NCBI GenBank assembly: GCA_031292485.1
Contig: JARLHA010000007.1
Span: forward strand, 31,134-95,133
Source: Mucilaginibacter sp.
GTDB taxonomy: Bacteria > Bacteroidota > Bacteroidia > Sphingobacteriales > Sphingobacteriaceae
DNA: 64,000 nt
Direction: 5' to 3'
Below, one piece after another: positions 51,944 to 61,299 of this stretch. The notes under the pieces were generated by a model, which saw only the letters and a list, made by a program, of their open reading frames with translations, ran no database searches and had not been told where the DNA came from. Made by a program: the position numbers and the translations under genes. How positions within the stretch are numbered: the first letter of the stretch is position 1; the number at the start of each line of letters is the position of its first letter.

Positions 51944-53029
51944 GTGTCTGAAAAAATAAAAATTTTGTATGTAGATGATGAACCTGAAAACCTGGTGGGC
52001 TTTAAGGCGTCATTGCGACTTGATTATCAAATTTTCACCGCGGTAAACATACCTGATGCTATTTCCTGCCTGAATAATAATCCCGAAATAAGGATCATAT
52101 TTAGCGATCAAAGGATGCCGGGTAAAACAGGCGTGGATTTTTTTGAAGAGATCAGGGTAACGCACCCGCTGCCGGTACGCATTATGCTAACGGCTTATAC
52201 CGATGTGGAATCGATCATTGATGCAATTAATAAGGGGAACATATTCAGGTTTGTAAAAAAGCCATGGATAGAGGCTGATATTATATGGGCTATTGAAGAG
52301 GCCAATAAATTTTACATGGCCAATTCAATGCTTTCCGTCAAAAATGATGAACTACAGAAAGCCTACAATGAGCTGAATAAGTTTGCATATAGTGTAAGCC
52401 ACGATATACGGGGGCCATTAACCGGAATTTTAGGGGCAATCAACCTGGCAAGAGAGATCGACGATACTTCCGAAATAAAGGAGATGCTGTTCCTGATGGA
52501 AAAATCAGTAAAAAAATTAAATACTTATGTTTTAAGCATGCACGATTATTATAGCATGCAACGAGGCGAACTCAAAATAACCGAAATTGATTTTAATAAG
52601 ATTATTGATGAGTTAAAGTCGATTTATATCGTGAATTCAAAAATAAACAACGTATTGTTCAAGGTAGAGGTGAGGCAAGATGAAGTGTTTTTATGTGATG
52701 AGGCCCCTTTACGGCTTATTATAAACAATCTTTTATCAAATGCGTTTAAATACCAGGATCCAAACGGCGGAATCCACTCAGTTGAAGTAAATATTTTAGT
52801 AGCTGACGGCAAGGCAACAATTCATGTATCTGACACAGGTATTGGTATTTTGGAAAGCCACCTCGGCGAAATATTCAACCTTTTCTTTCGCTCAAATTCT
52901 TCGGAAGTGGGGTCGGGGTTTGGGTTATATAATGTAAAAAGTGCATTGTTAAAATTAAATGGCCAAATTGAAGTGACCTCTGTTTTGCACCAGGGAACAA
53001 CCTTTAAAGTAACAATTCCATCCATCTGA
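51944..53029 (+). CDS. Receiver-histidine kinase hybrid
   Basis: A 361-residue soluble protein: receiver (1-120) with acidic pair D11/D12, phospho-acceptor D55 in 'IIFSDQRMPG' and 'FVKKPW'. A short linker leads to HisKA with H153 in 'YSVSHDIRGPLTG' and HATPase_c ('NNLLSNAFKYQDP', 'DTGIGI', 'GSGFGLY'). The start is GTG (51944), since the receiver begins immediately. It can receive phosphate at its front end and phosphorylate a downstream regulator. The stop overlaps the next start (TGATG). Confidence 0.9.
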   Translation: MSEKIKILYVDDEPENLVGFKASLRLDYQIFTAVNIPDAISCLNNNPEIRIIFSDQRMPGKTGVDFFEEIRVTHPLPVRIMLTAYTDVESIIDAINKGNIFRFVKKPWIEADIIWAIEEANKFYMANSMLSVKNDELQKAYNELNKFAYSVSHDIRGPLTGILGAINLAREIDDTSEIKEMLFLMEKSVKKLNTYVLSMHDYYSMQRGELKITEIDFNKIIDELKSIYIVNSKINNVLFKVEVRQDEVFLCDEAPLRLIINNLLSNAFKYQDPNGGIHSVEVNILVADGKATIHVSDTGIGILESHLGEIFNLFFRSNSSEVGSGFGLYNVKSALLKLNGQIEVTSVLHQGTTFKVTIPSI

Positions 53030-53454
53030 TGAATAAAGAAATTTCATTTATTATTATTGACGACAGTGAGCTGGATTGCTATGTAACTGAAAAGTTCTTG
53101 CAGCGGGCCAATCAAAATCTCATCATTAAAACCTTTAATGATGCACAGGAGGCGTTGGAATTGATCCGCGAAAACAACAACAAAAACGAAGTAATTCCTA
53201 CAATAATTCTACTTGACCTGCAGATGCCGGTGATGAGCGGCTTTAAATTTGTTGAGGAATTTGAAAAAATATCCGCCGAAATTCAAAAGAAATATGTCAT
53301 CATCGTTTTAACTGTACTATCATCGTCAAACGATCCGAAGGACATTTATAAAATATTAACCTTTAAAACAGTAAAAAGCATTGTAGAAAAACCCCTTACC
53401 ACTGAAAAACTAACCTCATTACTCAAACATGTACCGCTTTCCGGTGGCAAATAA
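53029..53454 (+). CDS. Single-domain response regulator (CheY-like)
   Basis: A 141-residue receiver without output domain. Acidic pair D11/D12, phospho-acceptor D63 in 'LLDLQMPVMS', and K in 'VEKPL'. The sequence type ('FIIIDDSELDCYVTEKFLQR') is that of the Rcp1-like receivers that partner phytochrome-like and PAS kinases. It is translationally coupled to the receiver-kinase gene, so it is probably its phospho-acceptor. It ends six bases before the stop of the convergent receiver gene. Confidence 0.92.
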   Translation: MNKEISFIIIDDSELDCYVTEKFLQRANQNLIIKTFNDAQEALELIRENNNKNEVIPTIILLDLQMPVMSGFKFVEEFEKISAEIQKKYVIIVLTVLSSSNDPKDIYKILTFKTVKSIVEKPLTTEKLTSLLKHVPLSGGK

Positions 53455-53459
53455 AATGG

Positions 53460-53924
53460 TCAGGACAGTAATTTTTGCCGCAGCAAAAACTCCAGCTGGT
53501 CATTTGATACCTCCAGTTTTTCATTCATTTCTTTTAGCTGCGCCCGTTCCAGGTATTTTTCATACGCCCTGTTTATTGTTAAATCCAATTCTTCTTCATT
53601 CCACGGTTTAGCCAGGTAATGAAAGATTTTCCCCTTATTAACGGCATCAATAACGGCGTTCATATCGGCGTAACCCGTTAAAAGAATCCGCATCGGATCG
53701 GGAAACTTTTCCAGTACCTTCTCCAAAAATTCAATACCCGTCATTTCGGGCATACGCTGATCGGTTATAATAATATGCACCTGATTTTTCGCAAGGATAT
53801 CCAGCGCTTCAGCGCCACTGAGCGCCGTTAATACCTTATATTTTATACGAAAAGTGGCTTTGAACGAAAACAAATTATGTTCTTCATCATCCACATAAAG
53901 TATGGTGATTTTATTATCTGACAT
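53460..53924 (-). CDS. Single-domain response regulator, RpfG-type receiver
   Basis: A 154-residue receiver with C-terminal coiled coil ('KEMNEKLEVSNDQLEFLLRQKLL'). D12/D13 and phospho-acceptor D55 in 'IIITDQRMPEMTG'; 'YLAKPWNEEEL' carries the conserved lysine. It is strikingly similar to the receiver of the hybrid at 51944 ('ILYVDDE', 'DQRMP', 'KPW'), which suggests duplication. It is convergent with the Rcp1-like receiver and has no DNA-binding domain. Confidence 0.9.
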   Translation of the reverse strand: MSDNKITILYVDDEEHNLFSFKATFRIKYKVLTALSGAEALDILAKNQVHIIITDQRMPEMTGIEFLEKVLEKFPDPMRILLTGYADMNAVIDAVNKGKIFHYLAKPWNEEELDLTINRAYEKYLERAQLKEMNEKLEVSNDQLEFLLRQKLLS

Positions 53925-54305
53925 TTTGGTGAAAGTTGCTTTAAATTCAATTTACTGAAGTAAATATAATCATTCTATTTCGTTTGATTAAATTGATATT
54001 TTTATTGCACTTTTTATTCGGGAAACAATAAATAACATACATTCCCTTATTTGTTCTTTTTTTACTCCCTTTTTGGCCCTCGCCGTTACATCATCTAAAA
54101 AGCTCACATAAAAAATCAAACGCAAATTCCATGCTTACAGGACGCAAATGAGCGTTAGTACAAGACACCTTTGAGTATTGATTATTTCATCACCCGCTCC
54201 GCCCAAAAACGAACGAACACACTTTTTCGGACCATGGCTCATTGTCCATGGTCGATAGCAAATGAACTTCACACCGCAAACTAACAAATAAGGGATCTAA
54301 ACAAA
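53925..54305. other. 381-bp gap with repeat motifs
   Basis: AT-rich near 53930-54080. At 54202-54220 lies CCCAAAAACGAACGAACAC, shared with 45556 and 47289. At 54228-54258 are CCATGGCTCATTGTCCATGG-type units like those at 45640. No gene is supportable. Confidence 0.6.
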
Positions 54306-57300
54306 CTATCGGTTCTCCAATACTGCGAACTTATTCTCGTAATTCTTTAGCTGTGCCTGCAATTGATTGCTCAATTCGGTTTGATGACCAGCTTTGGCAG
54401 TATCCGCCATGCCGTTTATTAACTGCATTCCGAGCTGCACCGTGCGAACATCCATCGCCAGGTTATTATTCTGTTTCAGCAGTTCGTAATTATAATCCAG
54501 CTGATCGGTGATATAATTATCTACGCTTTTTACAAGTTGATTACCCAGTGTTACATCATCCAGCTTATAGGCGGTTTGCGACATAAAGAACTTTTGTGCA
54601 GCGGTATCAATATCCGGCGTAATATCGGGCATTTCATCATCAAATTTATGCAGTGATTTCAGGGCGAGATCAGGACGCCCATCCTGGATAAGCCCGTTGG
54701 CAAGGCCGTTAAAAGTGATCTGCATATTCAAGTAAAACTGCGTTTTAGACACATTATCCAGGTATTTGGCCGTTTTAAAATTGCCGTATTTAAACTTGTT
54801 CACCACGTTATCATACATTACCAGGCTGTTGGTTTTTGAGGGCTGGGCGTCTTTGCTCGCTTCGGGTTTAAATGGGATGAGATGATAAACAAAGCCTTCC
54901 TTATAAAGGTATGGCAGCAGGCCGAACATGCTGCTCTCGCTCATGGTGGTGGTAAAACAAATGGGCCTTTTCCAGTTATTATGGGCGATAATATCCATCA
55001 TGGCCAGGTTATCTTTGGTGAGGTAATTGGAGGATATTTTCCAATCCATTTCTGCGGTAAGTTTGTCTTTCTGATTAGCGGTAACTACACCATTTTTAAC
55101 CACTTCATCAGGGTTAACCGTTAATTTAAAGTTTTTGGTTGGCATAAAATTAGCAACAGAGCCATCCTGCAACGTTATCTTCGCGCGACTGTCATCCGAA
55201 GTAACAAAATCAAAAACATCTTTCAATTCAACATTCCCGGCAATTTTGGCATCGTTATAATACACAATATCCCGCACGCCATCTTTATACTTATCAAAGG
55301 GCATGGTAACAGGCAGCGGCGCCGACTGGTTCATCTGTCCCTGCATCTGGCGAATGTACCAATCGCCGCTAAACAGGCTCATACAAACAATACGCACATC
55401 CGGGCGGACTCCCTCCACCTCCTGGTCGTACCATAGTGAGTACGTGTCATTGTCGCCATAAGTAAATAAAATAGCATTCTCAGGGCACGAGATCAGGAAG
55501 TTATAAGCCATATCATGCGGCGTTAGTTTGGTCGAACGGTCATGCGCGCGCCATTCTTTACAGGCCAGCAAAACCGGAACGGCGATCATACACAATGCGA
55601 ATGAACCGTAGGCAGCAAGCCGGGCATTCAGTTTTAACCGGATCACTTCGGCCAGCGCGATCACCCCCAACCCTATCCAAATTGCAAAAGCATAAAAGGA
55701 CCCGACGTACGAGTAATCCCTTTCGCGCGGCTGGAGCGAGTTTTGATTTACGTACAGCACTATGGCAATGCCGGTGAAAAAGAATAACAGGGCAATTACC
55801 AATGCGTCCCTTTTTTTGCGTTTAAAGTGATAATATGCTCCCAGCAGCCCAAGCACCAGCGGAAGCGCATATAGGGGCGTATAGGTTACATCATTTAAAA
55901 CCGCTTTCGGCAGGTGCTTGCTACCATCAAAAAGGCCGCTTGTCCAGTTACCATTCAGGGTCGCGGTGCTTTGCTGGCCATCTGCATCGTTGTAGCGGCC
56001 GACAAAATTCCAAAGAAAGTAACGGGCATACATCTGGTACACCTGCCAGCTGAACAGCCATCGGACGTTATCGGAGAAAGCCGGCGCCTGGCCATCGCCT
56101 AATTGCAGCCATTGCTTGTAAAACTGTACATTCTGGGCATAGTAAGGGTCCGATTCGGTACTCCATATTCGGGGTAACAACGTATTATGGTCATACACAT
56201 ATTCCATGCTCTTCCCGGCATTTTCATATTTATTTTTCCCTTTTCGGTAGATCGTATTGCCCTCTTTTTCATCAATAATTTTAGCATCAAAATACGGGCC
56301 GTACAATAAGGGGGTTTCGCCATATTGCACGCGGTTAAGGTAGCCGTATAAGGTAAAAGCATTATCCGGATGGGAGTTATTGAGATCGATATTGGCAGAG
56401 GCACGGATAGGGATATAAACGAATGAACTGTACCCCAAATAAATAAACGCCGCACACAAAAGAGCCAGGTTAAGCAATGGTTTTTTATGTTTGATGCTGT
56501 ACCGGATCCCAAAAATGAGTAAGGCGGAAAACAGAACCATAAATACAAATGCGCCAGTGCCAAATCCCATGCCCAGCGAATTGACAAAGTAAAAATCGAA
56601 CCAGGCTGCAAAATATACGGTGTAGCCCCTGATGCCGAATTGGACAATGCCGAGGATAAGGATACTGATGAGGAAAGCGATGATGCCGTTTTTGAGGCTG
56701 ATTTTTTTACGCCTGCGGAAATAATAAACCATGGCAATAGCCGGTATGGTAAGTAAATTAAGCAAGTGGATACCCATGGAAAGCCCGATGAGGTAAGCGA
56801 TCAGCAGGATCCATTTGTCAGCGCCGGGGGCATCGGCTTTAGCGTCCCATTTTAATATTGCCCAAAAAACAATCGCAGTGCACAAAGAGGAGATGGCAAA
56901 AACTATTGTTTCAACCGCCGAAAACCAAAAGGTATCGGTAAAAGTAAAGGCAAGTGCACCTACCAAACCGGCGCCAAAGGTTAGCAATTGCTGTTGGCGG
57001 CTATGTTCTTCGCCGGCTTTTACCAGCTTGCGGGCCAGCGCAGTGATCGTCCAGAAGAGGAACATAATAGTAGCCCCGCTGGCCAGGGCCGACATTAAAT
57101 TGGTGCAATAAGCCACTTTGGTACGGTCGCCAAATGACAATAAAGAAAAGGCCTTGCCCAGCATGGCAAACAATGGATAACCCGGCTGGTGCGATACCTG
57201 TAAACGGTACGCACAAGAGATAAACTCGCCGCAGTCCCAAAAGCTCACCGATGGCTCAAGCGTTAAGATGTAGGTGGTGGTGGCTATAAAAAAACAAAGC

Positions 57301-57341
57301 CAGCCTAAAAGGTTGTTGATCTTTTTGTAGTTGTGCTGCAT
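54306..57341 (-). CDS. DUF2723 family membrane protein (O-mannosyltransferase-like)
   Basis: A 1011-residue protein. Residues 1-560 hold about 12 transmembrane helices with an early 'LEPSVSFWDCGEFISCAYRLQVSHQPGYPLF' loop, whose acidic residue and HxPGYP signature define DUF2723. The rest is a soluble tail. Human TMEM260 of this family is a protein O-mannosyltransferase, so a lipid-linked sugar transferase role is likely. I start at MQHNYKKINN (57341), since the longer frame to 57452 is encoded by GGTTAAGTGGTTGATT-type repeats. Confidence 0.87.
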   Translation of the reverse strand: MQHNYKKINNLLGWLCFFIATTTYILTLEPSVSFWDCGEFISCAYRLQVSHQPGYPLFAMLGKAFSLLSFGDRTKVAYCTNLMSALASGATIMFLFWTITALARKLVKAGEEHSRQQQLLTFGAGLVGALAFTFTDTFWFSAVETIVFAISSLCTAIVFWAILKWDAKADAPGADKWILLIAYLIGLSMGIHLLNLLTIPAIAMVYYFRRRKKISLKNGIIAFLISILILGIVQFGIRGYTVYFAAWFDFYFVNSLGMGFGTGAFVFMVLFSALLIFGIRYSIKHKKPLLNLALLCAAFIYLGYSSFVYIPIRASANIDLNNSHPDNAFTLYGYLNRVQYGETPLLYGPYFDAKIIDEKEGNTIYRKGKNKYENAGKSMEYVYDHNTLLPRIWSTESDPYYAQNVQFYKQWLQLGDGQAPAFSDNVRWLFSWQVYQMYARYFLWNFVGRYNDADGQQSTATLNGNWTSGLFDGSKHLPKAVLNDVTYTPLYALPLVLGLLGAYYHFKRKKRDALVIALLFFFTGIAIVLYVNQNSLQPRERDYSYVGSFYAFAIWIGLGVIALAEVIRLKLNARLAAYGSFALCMIAVPVLLACKEWRAHDRSTKLTPHDMAYNFLISCPENAILFTYGDNDTYSLWYDQEVEGVRPDVRIVCMSLFSGDWYIRQMQGQMNQSAPLPVTMPFDKYKDGVRDIVYYNDAKIAGNVELKDVFDFVTSDDSRAKITLQDGSVANFMPTKNFKLTVNPDEVVKNGVVTANQKDKLTAEMDWKISSNYLTKDNLAMMDIIAHNNWKRPICFTTTMSESSMFGLLPYLYKEGFVYHLIPFKPEASKDAQPSKTNSLVMYDNVVNKFKYGNFKTAKYLDNVSKTQFYLNMQITFNGLANGLIQDGRPDLALKSLHKFDDEMPDITPDIDTAAQKFFMSQTAYKLDDVTLGNQLVKSVDNYITDQLDYNYELLKQNNNLAMDVRTVQLGMQLINGMADTAKAGHQTELSNQLQAQLKNYENKFAVLENR

Positions 57342-57480
57342 GGTTGTTTGGTTAAGTGGTTGATTGGTTAAGTGGTTGATTGAGTTAGATTGAGTTAGAT
57401 TAAGTTGGTTGAGTTGGGCAGATAAAAGCAAACTACTCACATCATCAACCATTCACCTATCAACCAATCTCACACCAATT
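57342..57480. repeat. GGTTGATT / AATCAACC inverted short-repeat element
   Basis: The left arm (57342-57420) reads GGTTAAGTGGTTGATT twice and then GAGTTAGATT units. The right arm (57443-57475) reads CAACCATTCACC and CAACCAATCTCAC in the opposite sense. It occupies the first part of the 349-bp gap; the rest (57481-57690) is AT-rich without a clear signal. Confidence 0.75.
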
Positions 57481-57690
57481 TCTGTCTATTTTTTCAAATA
57501 GCTAAATCATTTAACACCCGTTAACAATATTTAACTAAAAACTGAATGATTTTAACAATTGCCTTTGAACCAGACCATTATGGTATAAATTTAAATTGAT
57601 AATGGGGAGAAAAAAAATATGCAATTAATTGATTTATAATTATTTTTATATATTAAATACTATCTGAAAAAACATTTAAACTTAATTACC

Positions 57691-58383
57691 ATGAAAAAGA
57701 TCATTATCACGGCGCTGTCGTTGTTGGTGCTGTTTCATTTTGGCCTTGCTCAAAGCTGCGATCAGTTTTTGAATGCTACTAACGGCAAAAAACTCGTTTA
57801 CAGTAATTCGGACGCCAAAGGCAATCAAACAGGACAAATCACTTACACTTCGGTAAAAAAAGATGCGTCAACCATTACCATTCACAGTGATATAACCGAC
57901 AAAAATGGCAAAGCTATGGGTAGCAGCGATTTTGACATTACCTGCAACGGCTCGTCCATCAATATTGATATGCGGTCATTTATGCCGGCAAATGGTAATA
58001 AGCAAATGAGCAATATGCAAATGCAAGCAGACGGCAAGTATCTGAGCTATCCCCTTACTTTAAATACTGGCGAAAAACTTGAAGATGGTTCAATGGTGAT
58101 CACTATTTTAAATAACGGCGAAAAGTTTGGCGAAACCCATATGGATATTACCAATAGAAACGTCGTACTAAAAGAAACTATCAGCACACCCGCGGGAGAT
58201 TTTGAATGTTTTAAGATCACTTACGACGCTCGCATGGAAACCAAAATGATGGGTATTGGCATCCCTGTAACTATGCAGTCAATCGAATGGTTTTCACCGA
58301 GGCTTGGCCGTTTTATAAAATCCGAAAGTTATAATAAAAATGGCAAGTTGATGGGAACAACGGCACTTGTTGCAATAAATTAG
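57691..58383 (+). CDS. TapB-like (DUF3108-related) exported protein
   Basis: A 230-residue protein with signal peptide 'KKIIITALSLLVLFHFGLAQS' and a single beta-rich domain. 'CDQFLNATNGKKLVYSNSDAKGNQTGQITY', 'YPLTLNTGEKLEDG', 'ISTPAGDFECFKITYD' and 'EWFSPRLGRFIKSESYNKNG' are typical of the Bacteroidota TapB/DUF3108-like family. It is probably periplasmic or on the outer membrane. The role is unknown. Confidence 0.78.
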   Translation: MKKIIITALSLLVLFHFGLAQSCDQFLNATNGKKLVYSNSDAKGNQTGQITYTSVKKDASTITIHSDITDKNGKAMGSSDFDITCNGSSINIDMRSFMPANGNKQMSNMQMQADGKYLSYPLTLNTGEKLEDGSMVITILNNGEKFGETHMDITNRNVVLKETISTPAGDFECFKITYDARMETKMMGIGIPVTMQSIEWFSPRLGRFIKSESYNKNGKLMGTTALVAIN

Positions 58384-58406
58384 TGAGCAAATGACTGTTG
58401 AAGTTT

Positions 58407-58583
58407 TTAACTGGCTTTCTGCCGTTTATATTCCTCCATTTTACTTTCCAGCTTGTTGATTGAATTCTGGAGATTTGCGATAAACATACTGGTCTTCTCA
58501 TCTTTGATGTTTTTATGCATCAGATGTGACAGTACCTCTGCGATCCTTTCTTTCGACCTTTTGAACTGATTTAAATCTCCCAT
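58407..58583 (-). CDS. Small helical hypothetical protein
   Basis: A 58-residue, almost wholly helical protein MGDLNQFKRSKERIAEVLSH... ending 'LESKMEEYKRQKAS', likely a coiled coil. The frame continues upstream to a TTG at 58670, but the ATG at 58581-58583 is the only ATG that leaves a regular helix. No family recognised. Confidence 0.5.
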   Translation of the reverse strand: MGDLNQFKRSKERIAEVLSHLMHKNIKDEKTSMFIANLQNSINKLESKMEEYKRQKAS

Positions 58584-58729
58584 ATTAATATCGGCTTGGC
58601 TAATACTTTGTACGGCTGAAATCAAATAGGGTTCAGGTTGTTTATAAACATAATTTAAAGTTATTAACAAACTGTGCGGTTAAAAACCAAATCACCCTAA
58701 AATAGGGGCAATTTATCCTCTTTCGTCAT

Positions 58730-58762
58730 AAAAAAAAGCCGCAATTCTGTAAAATCGCAGCC
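58730..58762 (-). terminator. Terminator of the NTF2-like gene
   Basis: On the minus strand, GCTGCGATT / AATTGCGGC pair (two G-U pairs) around a short loop and are followed by a run of Ts, 34 bp after the stop of the gene at 58796. Confidence 0.8.
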
Positions 58763-58795
58763 TTAGTTTTTATGCTGATTTTCTTCGGTTAACTT

Positions 58796-59665
58796 TTATT
58801 CATTTTCAACTGCTGAAAACACTTCCAGTACAATGTCCCATTTATGATCGGCATCCTGCTCCCAAATACGCACATAGTTGTAATTACTTACAATGTCCCC
58901 TTTCTTTATGCGTGCCTTGCCATAAGTATAGGCCAAATCATTGCTTGTGGACCGTCCGCCATTTGTAGTTTGCGCGGTTATGGATATGGCTTCATTATCA
59001 ATAAACTTCATCACCTTATCCTGTCCGGTCATTGGCTCAAAACCAGGGAAATAATATCTCCCCTCGGGGCTCAAAAACTCTTTATAACTGGCCAGGGTTG
59101 AAATTGACAATGAATGATTAAATACATTATCAGTAGCAAGGATTATCTTTTTACCGGCAAAAGGGTCTTTACTTGGGGCCACCTGCCTGGCTGAATCGGG
59201 GTTTTTAAAGTCTGAGACGGGATCCTGCTCAGGCTCAGGATGCTGAATACCCAGATTGATCAGCAGCTTTAAATTATTGTCGCCCTCAGCCCTCCAGATA
59301 GAAACATAGTCGCCAAACACCTTATCGGTGTCATCTGTTCCGTTTTGATAAACATACGGGCCTGCAGTAAAAGCAAGATCGCCATTCGCTGATATGCGGC
59401 CAAAGTTGGCGCGTTGCTTTAAAGTACCGGCTTGTTTATCAATATTATTATAAAACTCGGTAATGTTAACCACATTAGGTTTAAAAACGATACCCTCAGG
59501 ATCCGCAACCGCTAAAAAACCCTCTTTTATTCCTTTTCGTTCAATTAATTTGTCAAAATCCTTATCTGCGTTTACAACTTTGTTTACATCGGCAGCAGGG
59601 GCCTGGGCCTCCGCCCAACCTATAGTGCTGAATAATATAAAGGCGGAGAATAGTATTTTTTTCAT
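58796..59665 (-). CDS. Exported protein with tandem NTF2-like (SnoaL/DUF4440) domains
   Basis: A 289-residue protein with signal peptide 'KKILFSAFILFSTIGWAEAQ'. Two NTF2-like halves are seen, about 28-142 ('NADKDFDKLIERKGIKEGFLAVADPEG', 'DYVSIWRAEGDNNLKLLINLG') and about 178-289 ('HSLSISTLASYKEFLSPEGRYYFPGFEP', 'YVRIWEQDADHKWDIVLEVFS'). Each ends with the W-x-x...W-x-hydrophobic strand of the fold. It may bind a small ligand in the periplasm. No function is assigned. Confidence 0.82.
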   Translation of the reverse strand: MKKILFSAFILFSTIGWAEAQAPAADVNKVVNADKDFDKLIERKGIKEGFLAVADPEGIVFKPNVVNITEFYNNIDKQAGTLKQRANFGRISANGDLAFTAGPYVYQNGTDDTDKVFGDYVSIWRAEGDNNLKLLINLGIQHPEPEQDPVSDFKNPDSARQVAPSKDPFAGKKIILATDNVFNHSLSISTLASYKEFLSPEGRYYFPGFEPMTGQDKVMKFIDNEAISITAQTTNGGRSTSNDLAYTYGKARIKKGDIVSNYNYVRIWEQDADHKWDIVLEVFSAVENE

Positions 59666-59817
59666 CTTTTTTTTTACAGAAGTGCGCTAATTTAAAACAT
59701 TTAATGGACGAAGCCTTACAGAATAGTGATCATTGAAGTAATTTGTTGTTTTTTAACACTCAGAAAACAATCCGGCTCAGTACTATTTAATCAAATACCG
59801 TAACGTATAGTTTTCAA

Positions 59818-61281
59818 TTAAATTTTACTCCAGTTTGTACCATCCTTGTTATCTTTCAATTGAAAACCTATTTCCTGCAAGCCCTTTCTTATTTTGTCGG
59901 ATGCGGCGTAATCATGATTGATTTTTGCTTCGTTCCTTAAATTTACAATAAAATCTAAAACTTTCGGCAGGTCGTCATTGGCGGCCTGTTCATTTTTCAA
60001 CCCCAGGATGTCAAACACAAAAATGGTCATCGTGTTTTTTAAAAGCGCGAGATTTAATGCATCTATTTTCATTTTTCCGTCATGCACCGAATTAATGATA
60101 CGGCTTGCCTCAAAAAGCTCGGCAATGAGTACGGGGCTGTTAAAATCATCGTTCATGGCAGCATAACAGCGATCTGTCAAAGGCTGGATATCAACTTCAG
60201 TTGTAGCAGACACCTTGAGACCGTCCATCAAAGTTAATGCATTCATGAGCCTTTTAAAGCCTTTTTCGGAGGCTTCCATCGCTTCATTTCCAAAATCAAG
60301 CGTGCTGCGGTAATTAGCCTGGAGCATAAAAAACCTTACCGTCATGGGGCTATAGCCCTTATTTAAAATGGCGTTGTCGCCGCTAAAAAGCTCATAAGGT
60401 AAAAAACTGTTACCTAATGATTTAGACATTTTTTGACCATTTACGGTCAGCATATTCGTGTGGATCCAGTAGGTTGCCGGGTTTTTACCACAGGCGGCCA
60501 TATTCTGGGCTATCTCATTGGTATGGTGGGTCGGCACCAGGTCGATCCCCCCTCCGTGAATATCAAAATGCTCCCCAAGGTATTTATTACTCATGGCCGA
60601 ACATTCCAAATGCCACCCCGGGAAACCTACACCCCATGGCGAAGGCCATTTCATTAAATGCTCAGGTTTGGCTTTTATCCACAAGGCAAAATCAAGTTTA
60701 CCGCGTTTTTCGTCCTGGCCGCCCAAGGTGCGGGTATTGTTCATCATGTCTTCCAGGTTCCTGCCACTTAAAACGCCGTAATCTTTGGTTTGATTATATT
60801 TTTCAACGTCGAAATAAACTGAACCATCCACCTCATAAGCATAACCTTTGGCCAGGATAACTTTTACCAGCTCAATCTGCTCAATAATATGGCCCGTAGC
60901 AGTTGGTTCGATGCTGGGCGGCAATATATTGAAGGCTTTCATCACATCATGAAACCCAACCGTATACTTTTGCACAATCTCCATGGGTTCCAATTGAGCC
61001 AGCTTCGCTTTTTTTGATATTTTGTCTTCGCCTTCATCACCGGCATCCCCTTCAAGGTGCCCGGCATCGGTAATATTTCGCACGTACCGCACCTTATAGC
61101 CCAAATGGGTAAGGTACCTGAAAATAAGATCGAATGATATATAAGTACGGCTATTACCCAGGTGCGCATCACTGTAAACCGTTGGGCCGCACACGTAAAT
61201 GCCCACGTGCGGTGGGTTAAGCGGTATAAATTTTTCCTTTTTGCGTGTTAATGTGTTATAAACAAACAAGTCTTGATTCAT
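59818..61281 (-). CDS. cysS: Cysteinyl-tRNA synthetase
   Basis: A 487-residue class I aminoacyl-tRNA synthetase. The HIGH-type motif is H40-L-G-N43, with zinc ligand C31 in 'YVCGPTVYSDAH' and C227 in 'GWHLECSAMS'. The KMSKS motif is exact (284-288, 'GQKMSKSLGNSF'). The length is usual. A -7-type box TAAGTTTG (61294-61287) lies five bases before the ATG, so the mRNA may be leaderless. Confidence 0.96.
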   Translation of the reverse strand: MNQDLFVYNTLTRKKEKFIPLNPPHVGIYVCGPTVYSDAHLGNSRTYISFDLIFRYLTHLGYKVRYVRNITDAGHLEGDAGDEGEDKISKKAKLAQLEPMEIVQKYTVGFHDVMKAFNILPPSIEPTATGHIIEQIELVKVILAKGYAYEVDGSVYFDVEKYNQTKDYGVLSGRNLEDMMNNTRTLGGQDEKRGKLDFALWIKAKPEHLMKWPSPWGVGFPGWHLECSAMSNKYLGEHFDIHGGGIDLVPTHHTNEIAQNMAACGKNPATYWIHTNMLTVNGQKMSKSLGNSFLPYELFSGDNAILNKGYSPMTVRFFMLQANYRSTLDFGNEAMEASEKGFKRLMNALTLMDGLKVSATTEVDIQPLTDRCYAAMNDDFNSPVLIAELFEASRIINSVHDGKMKIDALNLALLKNTMTIFVFDILGLKNEQAANDDLPKVLDFIVNLRNEAKINHDYAASDKIRKGLQEIGFQLKDNKDGTNWSKI

Positions 61282-61299
61282 GTGCGCAAACTTACGTTT

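Noticed and set aside
54736..57240. Long frames inside the DUF2723 gene on either strand
   Set aside because: They are shadows of the 1011-residue membrane protein gene, whose family motifs fix the true frame.
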